Shown: piece after piece, positions 57,982 through 64,000 of the stretch | Position numbering within the stretch: the stretch's first letter is position 1 | Layout of the letters: each line of letters starts with the position of its first letter | Assembly (NCBI RefSeq): GCF_034259325.1 | Contig: NZ_JAXIVS010000014.1 | Coordinates: forward strand, 1-64,000 | DNA: 64,000 bases | Origin: Hyalangium ruber | GTDB lineage: Bacteria > Myxococcota > Myxococcia > Myxococcales > Myxococcaceae | Reading direction: 5' to 3' | Position numbers and translations under genes: made by a program | Notes under the pieces: model-generated | Told to the model about the DNA's origin: nothing | The model's database searches: none | The model's input: only the letters and a program-made list of their open reading frames with translations

Positions 57982-58956
57982 ATGGCAACGCAATGGGACG
58001 AGAACGTTCAAGGTGCGGAGCCCCAGGGCCAGGGCGAGCGTCGCATCATGACGCCGGAGATTCGCGCGCAGCGCAGCGAGTCCCGGGCGGCGCAGACCTA
58101 TACCTTCTTCCTGAGGGACCTGGAGGCCAAAGGGCTGGACCGGAAGCAGGCGGAGCAGGCGATTCAATCTGTGCTCTGCATCATGGAGCAGCGGTTGATG
58201 AGCGACGAGGCGCGGCACATGGAGGCGCAGCTGCCGCGAAAGGTGGTGGCCCTGCTGGAGCGCTGCGAGAAACACAAGGACCGGCCCTACCAGAAGTTCG
58301 GCCGCATGGAGCTGCTGGCCATGGTGTGCGAGGACCTCGGGGTGGACCTGGAGGAGGCCGAGCGCATCACCTGCGCGGTGCTCTCCACGGTGCGCGAGCA
58401 CATCAGCGAGGGAGAGGCCGAGGACGTGCTGGGCCAGCTGCCGCGTGAGCTGCGCACGCTCTGGGAGCCGATGGGCGCGAGCGCTGGGACGCACCGGAGG
58501 CAGGGCGAGAGGCGCTGGGCCGGCCGGCGTGTCTCCGAGGTGATGACGGCGGACGTGGAGGGGGTGAGCCCCCATGACACGCTGAGGGATGCGGCGGAGA
58601 AGATGCGCACGCTCAACGTGGGGCCGATGCCGGTGTGCGAGGGCGACATCCTCAAGGGCATCATCACCGACCGGGACATCGTGGTGCGGGCGGTGGCGCA
58701 GGGCCTGGACCCCAACACCACGCGGGTGTCACAGGCGATGACCGACCAGGTGGAGTGCGTCTCCGCCGACGAGGACATCTCGGTGGCGGCCCAGAAGATG
58801 CGGGAGGAGCAGATCCGCCGCATCCTCGTGGTGGACGCGAACCACAAGCTGTTGGGCATCCTCTCGCTGGGCGACATCGCCGAGGCGATGAGCGAGCACG
58901 AGGCGGGCCAGACGCTGGAGGCCATCTCCGAGCCCGCTCAGCCGATGGCCCACTGA
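57982..58956 (+). CDS. DUF2267 plus twin CBS-domain protein
   Basis: A 324-residue cytoplasmic protein. Residues 30-160 are a DUF2267 helical repeat (QTYTFFLRDLEAKGLDRKQAEQAIQ and MELLAMVCEDLGVDLEEAERI). Two CBS domains follow (about 180-240: VSEVMTADVEGVSPHDTLRDAAEKM; 245-305: VSQAMTDQVECVSADEDISVAAQKM), a pair that binds adenine nucleotides and reports energy state. The ATG has GAGGAGG upstream. Such proteins usually regulate a partner enzyme or transporter, which cannot be named here. The final tail is short and acidic. Confidence 0.9.
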   Translation: MATQWDENVQGAEPQGQGERRIMTPEIRAQRSESRAAQTYTFFLRDLEAKGLDRKQAEQAIQSVLCIMEQRLMSDEARHMEAQLPRKVVALLERCEKHKDRPYQKFGRMELLAMVCEDLGVDLEEAERITCAVLSTVREHISEGEAEDVLGQLPRELRTLWEPMGASAGTHRRQGERRWAGRRVSEVMTADVEGVSPHDTLRDAAEKMRTLNVGPMPVCEGDILKGIITDRDIVVRAVAQGLDPNTTRVSQAMTDQVECVSADEDISVAAQKMREEQIRRILVVDANHKLLGILSLGDIAEAMSEHEAGQTLEAISEPAQPMAH

Positions 58957-58969
58957 GCCCGGCGGCGAC

Positions 58970-59863
58970 TCAGGGCGCGCGGCGGGGCTCCACCCCCGCC
59001 GGCAGCGGCTGGGGAAGGTTGAGCTCCTGCCCGCACTGGAAGACGAGGTCGCTGGTGTTGGTGTGGAGCTTCTCCAGCCGCTCGCGCACGCCCTTGGCGA
59101 TGGGCGACTTGGGGAACGCCTTGAGGAAGGCCTCGAATCCGGCGTCCACGCTCTGGCGGGTGCCGCACGCGCAGGTGGCCAGGAGCATCGTCTGCTCCAG
59201 CACGAACAGCTCCTCCTTCACGGTGTCGCGGTAGGCGTTGGGGTAGCTCGCCTGGAACTGCGTCCACCCCCGGTAGAGCGAGATGAACTCCCGGCTGCCG
59301 AGCTGGTAGCAGCCCGCCACGTCGGTGATGTGGTCCACGTAGATGCGCGTGGGCGTACCCTGGAAGGTCTGGTGCAGCAGGTCGAAGAAGCGCCGGTCCA
59401 CGTCCGTGCCGCGCAGCTGGGCCGCCTCGAGGAAGAAGCGCGTGTCGGGCAGGACGTAGAGGGCCTCGGAGGTGCCGACGAGGAAGCCGGGCAGCTCGCG
59501 CTCGAAGCGCTTCTTCGGCACCCGCCCGTGGGCGAGCGCATCGTCCCATTCGAGGATGCCCGCGAGGTGCTCCAAGGAGGCGGCCTTGCCCAGGATGAAG
59601 ACATTCTCCACCGTGCCGCCCTGTCCCCGCGCGAGCTTCTCCAGGGCCCGGAGGTAGTCCTCACGGGCCTTCTTCTCAGGAGGCTTCTGCTCGGCGGGCT
59701 TCTGCTCAGCCGGTTTCTGCTCAGCCGGTTTCTGCTCAGCCGGTTTCTGTTCCGGGGGCTTCTGCTCGGCGGGCTTCGGAGGCTGCTGAGCCCAGGCGCT
59801 CGAGGAAGTCAGGGCCACGAGCAGCAAGCCCATCCACCACGGTCTTCTCGGAGAGCGGCGCAT
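58970..59863 (-). CDS. Exported protein with KPAEQ tandem linker
   Basis: A 297-residue protein with signal peptide (WMGLLLVALTSSSAWAQ), then a linker made of six copies of the pentapeptide KPAEQ (one variant KPPEQ). A C-terminal domain of about 240 residues follows, which I cannot assign; it contains Cys pairs (TCACGT and a single FQCGQ) and a conserved-looking YVDHITDVAGCYQLG. The Pro/Lys linker could span the peptidoglycan. ATG 59863 is preferred because GGGAG lies 5 nt upstream. It lies 37 bp downstream of dnaA on the same strand, so it may be co-transcribed with it. Confidence 0.75.
   Translation of the reverse strand: MRRSPRRPWWMGLLLVALTSSSAWAQQPPKPAEQKPPEQKPAEQKPAEQKPAEQKPAEQKPPEKKAREDYLRALEKLARGQGGTVENVFILGKAASLEHLAGILEWDDALAHGRVPKKRFERELPGFLVGTSEALYVLPDTRFFLEAAQLRGTDVDRRFFDLLHQTFQGTPTRIYVDHITDVAGCYQLGSREFISLYRGWTQFQASYPNAYRDTVKEELFVLEQTMLLATCACGTRQSVDAGFEAFLKAFPKSPIAKGVRERLEKLHTNTSDLVFQCGQELNLPQPLPAGVEPRRAP
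59682..59771 (-). repeat. Six 15-bp tandem repeats encoding KPAEQ
   Basis: Six contiguous 15-bp units (59682-59771), four of them nearly identical (GGTTTCTGCTCAGCC on the plus strand). Such short in-frame repeats change copy number by slippage and would change the linker length in 5-residue steps without shifting frame. Confidence 0.85.
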
Positions 59864-59900
59864 CGACACTCCCTACCGCCCTCGGGCGGCGGTGCGCAAC

Positions 59901-61250
59901 TCAACCGCCGAGCTTCTCTTCCAGCTCCTCCAGCTCGCGCTTGACGGTCGCGTCGGTCTCTCGCAGCCCCTCCACCTTGCGCACCGAGGAGATGACGGTG
60001 GAGTGATCCTTGTTGAAGCGCGAGGCGATCTCCGGAAACGAGCTCTTGGTGAGCTTGCGGCACAGGTACATGGCCACCTGGCGAGCGTGCGCCAGCGCCT
60101 TGTGCCGCCGGTCCTCGCGCAGCGCCTCCAGCGTCACCTTGTAGTAGCGCGCCACTTCCTTCTGGATGAGCTCCACATCCACCACGCGGTTGGTGGGCAG
60201 GATGTCCTTGAGCACCTGCGAGGCGAACTCCACCGTGAGCGGCTGCCGCGACAGGCTGTGGATGGCCGACAGCTTCACCAGCGCGCCCTCCAGCTCGCGG
60301 ACGTTCTTCTGGATGTGCTTGGCGATGAAGTGCGCCACGTCATCCGGCAGCATCAGCCGCTCGGCCTCCGCCTTCTTCTGGAGGATGGCCACCCGCGTCT
60401 CGTAGTTCGGCTCGCGGATGTCCGTAATCAGCCCCATGGTGAAGCGGCTGCGCAGCCGCTCCTCCAGGCCGGGAATCTCCGAGGGCAGCGTGTCGCTGGT
60501 GAGGACGATGGCCTTGTTCAGCTCGTAGAGCGTGTTGAAGGTGTAGAAGAACTCCTTCTGTGTCTCCTCGCGCTTGCCCAGGAACTGGATGTCGTCGATG
60601 AGCAGCACGTCGCACTCCTCCCGGAACTTCCGCCGGAAGTCGGACATGCGGTGCTCGCGCACGCTCTCCACGTACTCGTTGGTGAACTGCTCGCTCGACA
60701 GGTACACCACCCGCTGCGACGGATCCTTCTCCCAGATGTGGTTGCCCACCGCGTGGAGCAGGTGCGTCTTCCCCAGACCCGTACCTCCATAGACGTACAG
60801 GGGGTTGTAGTGGTAGCCGGGCTTGTCGGCCACGGCGGCGGCGGCGGCGGCGGGGAGCTGGTTGCTGTCCGACACCACGAAGGTGGCGAAGGTGAAGCGC
60901 ACGTTCAGCCGCGAGGGCCGAGCCGTGTTCACCTTGACTGTCGGTGTGGGCGGCAGGTGTACCGAGGAGGCCGGCGTCTCCACCACTTCATAGGCCACTT
61001 TGACCAGTCCGTCCCCTACCCGAGCGAGCGTCGCCTCCAGCAGGCCGCGGTAGTGGTCGTCCACCCAGTCGCGAAAGAAGCGATCGGGAACACCCAACAC
61101 GAGCGCACCTTCCCGTACCTCCAGGGCGCGCATTCGCTCCAGCCAGGTGAGCGCGTACGTCTTGCCGTCCTGGCGGATGGTATCCAGCGTTCGGGCCCAG
61201 ATAATCCCGGCACTTGGCGGTGTACTGAGGGCTTCGGCGAGGGCGCTCAC
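59901..61250 (-). CDS. dnaA: Chromosomal replication initiator DnaA
   Basis: A 449-residue AAA+ initiator that binds DnaA boxes and melts the replication origin. Domain I is at residues 1-85, a short linker domain II follows, domain III has Walker A GGTGLGKTHLL and Walker B LLIDDIQFLG, and the domain IV DNA-binding helix-turn-helix reads DHSTVISSVRK. The start is set at GTG 61250 (VSALAEALSTP), giving normal length; the open frame continues to 61325. It is divergent from rpmH. dnaN, usually the next gene in other bacteria, is not downstream, which is the case in myxobacteria. Confidence 0.97.
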   Translation of the reverse strand: MSALAEALSTPPSAGIIWARTLDTIRQDGKTYALTWLERMRALEVREGALVLGVPDRFFRDWVDDHYRGLLEATLARVGDGLVKVAYEVVETPASSVHLPPTPTVKVNTARPSRLNVRFTFATFVVSDSNQLPAAAAAAVADKPGYHYNPLYVYGGTGLGKTHLLHAVGNHIWEKDPSQRVVYLSSEQFTNEYVESVREHRMSDFRRKFREECDVLLIDDIQFLGKREETQKEFFYTFNTLYELNKAIVLTSDTLPSEIPGLEERLRSRFTMGLITDIREPNYETRVAILQKKAEAERLMLPDDVAHFIAKHIQKNVRELEGALVKLSAIHSLSRQPLTVEFASQVLKDILPTNRVVDVELIQKEVARYYKVTLEALREDRRHKALAHARQVAMYLCRKLTKSSFPEIASRFNKDHSTVISSVRKVEGLRETDATVKRELEELEEKLGG

Positions 61251-61630
61251 ACGTGTCTCGGTAACGCAAAATCGGCCAGAGGCCGAGGAGCCGCCCGTGG
61301 TAACAAACGCACACTGTACGATCAAGCACCCGGTTCAACCGGCCGGAAAGCCGAGGGTTTCTTCCACCGTTTTTGATCGGCAACGGATGTGCCGCCCGAC
61401 CCCGATTGTGGTGGCGGCCCCCTAACCCCCCAGGTCTTGGGGGGGCCCCTCCGGACTTCACGCGGAGTGCGGGGTCGCAAAAGGGTGGGGAGGAGCGCGG
61501 ACAGGCGGGCGGCGGTGAGGGGAAGGATGAGGTCCAACGTTGACTTGGGTGGGAGAACGGGTTACGAGCGCCGCCTTTTCCCAGAGCCGCGCCGGATCAG
61601 AGGTGCCGCCGTCGTTTCAGGAGTTCAGCC
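61251..61630. promoter_or_regulatory. dnaA-rpmH divergent intergenic region
   Basis: The 380-bp region separates dnaA from rpmH and must contain both promoters; in many bacteria it also includes or lies near the origin. No TTATCCACA-like DnaA box is evident on either strand by eye. Its notable part is a run of C then G (about 61424-61446) that can form a 7-bp CCCCCCA/TGGGGGG hairpin with a 5-nt loop, or a G-rich four-stranded structure. The rpmH ribosome site AGGAG is at 61619-61623. Confidence 0.5.
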
Positions 61631-61783
61631 GTGTCCAAGCGCACGTATCAGCCGTCGAAAGTGAAGCGCAACCGCACCCACGGGTTCCGCAAGCGCAACA
61701 GCACCAAGGCCGGTCAGGAGGTGCTCAAGCGCCGCCGGGCCAAGGGCCGGAAGCGCCTCGTGGTGTCCGCCGCGAAGAAGTAG
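61631..61783 (+). CDS. rpmH: 50S ribosomal protein L34
   Basis: A 50-residue, very basic ribosomal protein: [19 protein letters not shown] is the invariant L34 start. The start is GTG, with AGGAG 7 nt upstream. It opens the conserved rpmH-rnpA-yidD-yidC operon, with 14 bp to rnpA. Confidence 0.97.
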   Translation: MSKRTYQPSKVKRNRTHGFRKRNSTKAGQEVLKRRRAKGRKRLVVSAAKK

Positions 61784-61797
61784 GCCGAGGGCCGCCC

Positions 61798-62202
61798 GTG
61801 ACGGCCAGGGGCGAAGCGCCAGCACGCCAGGGAGAAGCGTTTCCCAAGGCCCTGCGCCTGTTGCGCCGTCACGAGTTCCTCCAGGTCCAGGAGGGTGGGC
61901 AGAAGGTCTCGGCCGACTGCCTGCTGGCGCTGTCCAAGCGCAATGGCCGGGCCTACACCCGACTGGGGCTGACCGTCTCCAGCAAGGTGGGCAACGCCGT
62001 GGTGCGCGTGCGCCTGCGGCGCTTGCTGCGCGAGCTGTTCCGCAAGCGGCGCGCGCAATGGCCCACCGGCCTGGACGTGGTGCTGGTGGTGCGCTCCTCG
62101 GGCAAGGACGTCTCCTTCGCTGAAATGGCGCGCGCCTTCGATGGTGTTACCCGCAAGCTGCAGCGGCTCTCCCCGGCCGCGCCCGGAGGGGCCTCCTCAT
62201 GA
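61798..62202 (+). CDS. rnpA: Ribonuclease P protein component
   Basis: A 134-residue basic protein that helps RNase P RNA mature tRNA 5' ends. Family motifs: [14 protein letters not shown] at the N-terminus, and the RNR-like signature [16 protein letters not shown] (residues about 66-81, with R-x-R-x-R-R in place of the usual R-N-R-x-K-R). GTG 61798 is taken as start, with GAGGG upstream. Its stop overlaps yidD by 4 nt (ATGA). The 15-residue N-terminal extension and Ala/Pro-rich tail are additions to the core. Confidence 0.93.
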   Translation: MTARGEAPARQGEAFPKALRLLRRHEFLQVQEGGQKVSADCLLALSKRNGRAYTRLGLTVSSKVGNAVVRVRLRRLLRELFRKRRAQWPTGLDVVLVVRSSGKDVSFAEMARAFDGVTRKLQRLSPAAPGGASS

Positions 62203-62417
62203 GTCCGCTTGCCTTCCTGCTGTCCCTTCCCATCCGCTTCTACCGGCGGGTGATTGGACCGCTGCTGCCGAAGGTGTGCCGCTTCCACCCCTCGTGCTCC
62301 ACGTACGCGCTCCAGGCCCTGGAGAAGCATGGCGGCCTGAAGGGCAGTGGCCTCACGGTGTGGCGACTGTTGCGCTGCAACCCCTTCCACCCCGGCGGCG
62401 TTGATCCGGTGCCCTGA
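62199..62417 (+). CDS. yidD: Membrane protein insertion efficiency factor YidD
   Basis: A 72-residue protein with the invariant core [26 protein letters not shown] and [16 protein letters not shown], including the three conserved Cys. It is thought to aid YidC-dependent insertion. Translation is coupled to rnpA by an ATGA overlap. yidC starts 51 bp on. Confidence 0.97.
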   Translation: MSPLAFLLSLPIRFYRRVIGPLLPKVCRFHPSCSTYALQALEKHGGLKGSGLTVWRLLRCNPFHPGGVDPVP

Positions 62418-62468
62418 GCGCGGTAGCCGCCCCGCTGGCCCTCTCCGCCGGGAGAGGGGACCTTTCAT

Positions 62469-64000
62469 ATGAACCTTCCTGACGATCCTTTCTCGCCGAA
62501 CCAGAACGACTCGCAGAAGCGGCTGCTGGTAGCCCTCGGCCTGTCCTTCGCGGCCATCACCGTCTACATGCTCTTCCTGGCGCCTCCGCCTCCGCCTCCG
62601 CCCGAGGCCACGGGCCTGGACGCGGGCGTGGCGGTGGGCGGGCCGACGGACGCGGGCACCGCGGGGGTGGGCGCGCCGACGCCTCCCGTGGGGGGCACGC
62701 TGGACGGTATCGCCGTGGGCATGCCGACGGAGGCCGAGGTGCCGGTGCGCACGGTGGAGCGCGCGCGCCAGGAGGCCCGCTACGCCTTCTCGAGCGAGGG
62801 CGCGGGCTTCACCTCCGCGGAGCTGCAGGGCCCGAAGATGCGCGAGCAGCAGGAGCTGACGGTCGCCGAGGGCTTCAAGAAGCTCTTTGGCGCGGAGCTG
62901 CCGCCGCCGCCGCAGATGAACCTGGTGAAGCCGGTGCCGGGCCAGCCGCTGCCGCTGTCGCTCTCCATCGACGGGCCGGCGCCGCTGCCGGCCAACGCGC
63001 GCTGGACGGTGGCCGAGGGCGACGAGGGCCAGGTGCGCTTCTCCACGCGCCGCGGGCCGTGGGAGGTGACCAAGACATTGCAGTGGCCGAAGGCGGGCTT
63101 CGAGCTGGTCTACACGGTGCAGGTGAAGAACACCTCGGCCCAGCCGCTCACCGGCGAGCTGCAGCTCCACCACAACCGCGCCATCGACCCGAACTTCGAG
63201 CACGCGCCCTCCTTCTTCGGAGGCGTGGGCAACCAGAGCCGCGCCGCGTGCCACGTGGGCGAGGACCTGCACAAGCTGGTGCCCGATGACGAGCCGCCCC
63301 AGGACTTCCGGGGCCCGGTGCATTACTTCGGCATCGACCAGCAGTACTTCCTGTCGCTGCTCTACCCGATTGAGGGCCCCCGGGCGGGCCACTGCGTGCT
63401 CACGGCCACGCCCACCGCGCGCCAGGTGACGGCGGGCTTCCCGCTCACGGTGAACGCGGGCGAGACGGTGACGATGCGCTTCGGCGGCTGGTTCGGGCCG
63501 AAGGACCCCGACTTGCTGCAGCTGGTGCCGGGCCAGGACGTGCTAGGCGCCGCGGGCCTCACGGCCGCGCCCTGGAGCCCCGCCATCGGCAAGACGGTGG
63601 ACTTCGGCATCTGGGAGCTGATCTGCCGGCCGCTGCTCTTCTTCATGAAGAAGTTCCACGGCATGACGGGCAACTGGGGTGTGGCCATCATGCTGCTCAC
63701 CCTGCTGGTGAAGCTCGTGCTGCTGCCGCTCACCTACAAGTCCATGGTGGGCATGGAGGCGGTGAAGGAGCTGCAGCCCAAGATGGAGGAGCTGCGCAAG
63801 AAGTACGCGGATGACCGCGAGCGCATGAACCTCGAGGTGATGAAGCTCTACCAGCAGGCGAAGGTGAACCCGCTGGGCGGCTGTCTGCCGCTGCTCATTC
63901 AGATGCCGGTGTGGATCGCCCTGTTCACCGCGCTGCGCAACAGCTTCGACATCTACTGGGAGCCCTTCGTCGGCCCCATCTGGCGGGACCTCACGTACAA
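62469..64000 (+). CDS. yidC: Membrane protein insertase YidC (3' end outside window)
   Basis: The first ~510 codons are present and the gene runs off the right edge. It has a first membrane helix (LLVALGLSFAAITVYMLFLA), then a Pro-rich stretch, a periplasmic beta-supersandwich P1 domain (about 90-370), and the start of the insertase core (NWGVAIMLLTLLVKLVLLPLTYKSM, then LGGCLPLLIQMPVWIALFTALR). The position of the conserved groove Arg (LVR in E. coli YidC TM2) is Lys here (LVK), which still gives a positive charge. The ATG has GAGAGGGGACC upstream. YidC inserts membrane proteins with or without SecYEG. Confidence 0.97.
   Translation, partial: MNLPDDPFSPNQNDSQKRLLVALGLSFAAITVYMLFLAPPPPPPPEATGLDAGVAVGGPTDAGTAGVGAPTPPVGGTLDGIAVGMPTEAEVPVRTVERARQEARYAFSSEGAGFTSAELQGPKMREQQELTVAEGFKKLFGAELPPPPQMNLVKPVPGQPLPLSLSIDGPAPLPANARWTVAEGDEGQVRFSTRRGPWEVTKTLQWPKAGFELVYTVQVKNTSAQPLTGELQLHHNRAIDPNFEHAPSFFGGVGNQSRAACHVGEDLHKLVPDDEPPQDFRGPVHYFGIDQQYFLSLLYPIEGPRAGHCVLTATPTARQVTAGFPLTVNAGETVTMRFGGWFGPKDPDLLQLVPGQDVLGAAGLTAAPWSPAIGKTVDFGIWELICRPLLFFMKKFHGMTGNWGVAIMLLTLLVKLVLLPLTYKSMVGMEAVKELQPKMEELRKKYADDRERMNLEVMKLYQQAKVNPLGGCLPLLIQMPVWIALFTALRNSFDIYWEPFVGPIWRDLTY

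Overview
The window is GC-rich bacterial DNA with tightly packed genes and coding on both strands. The gene set points to a myxobacterium, most likely of the Archangium/Cystobacter/Hyalangium type: a chromosomal dnaA // rpmH-rnpA-yidD-yidC block, an Oar-like TonB-dependent outer-membrane protein, proteins built from carboxypeptidase-regulatory beta-sandwich repeats, a DUF1552/DUF1592-type cytochrome operon, and many Pro/Ala-rich lipoproteins. This placement is by gene content only. No tRNA, rRNA, CRISPR array or insertion sequence was recognised.

Left part (1-16 kb) is accessory. A metallo-beta-lactamase-fold hydrolase with a damaged-looking 5' end is followed by a small charged lipoprotein and a prolyl oligopeptidase. 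Then comes a compact natural-product locus: a PvcA/DIT1-type isocyanide synthase and a cytochrome P450 on the minus strand, divergent from a second P450 with its own ferredoxin. Next to it are an ArsR repressor with a visible operator/promoter and a UvrA-like ABC ATPase that lacks the UvrB-binding insert, a plausible self-resistance pair. A LysM/CHAP-like hydrolase, a membrane-anchored transglutaminase-like protein, a third P450, an AHSA1 + ArsR pair and a nucleotidyltransferase follow.

Middle part (16-41 kb): a three-gene operon of haem-c/DUF1588-1592-like, haem-c lipoprotein and Tat-exported DUF1552 proteins; a 1555-residue protein with an HExxH motif and six degenerate ~150-residue modules that look NlpC/P60-related; an F420/NADP reductase-like protein; an Oar-like receptor with an 8-module beta-sandwich protein upstream; a secreted six-foil beta-trefoil protein; a chemoreceptor divergent from a PAS histidine kinase; a long-chain acyl-CoA ligase; a cyclophilin; and a nuclease-A-inhibitor-like protein.

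Right part (41-64 kb): a minus-strand operon SulP - DabA - NuoL-like (DabB) - NuoM-like that should form an energy-coupled inorganic-carbon uptake system. After it come an active/inactive M16 peptidase pair, a secreted beta-helix protein, an orphan STN-domain protein and a DUF2267-CBS protein. The housekeeping block ends the window: dnaA on the minus strand and, across a 380-bp intergenic region, rpmH-rnpA-yidD-yidC on the plus strand, with yidC running off the right edge.
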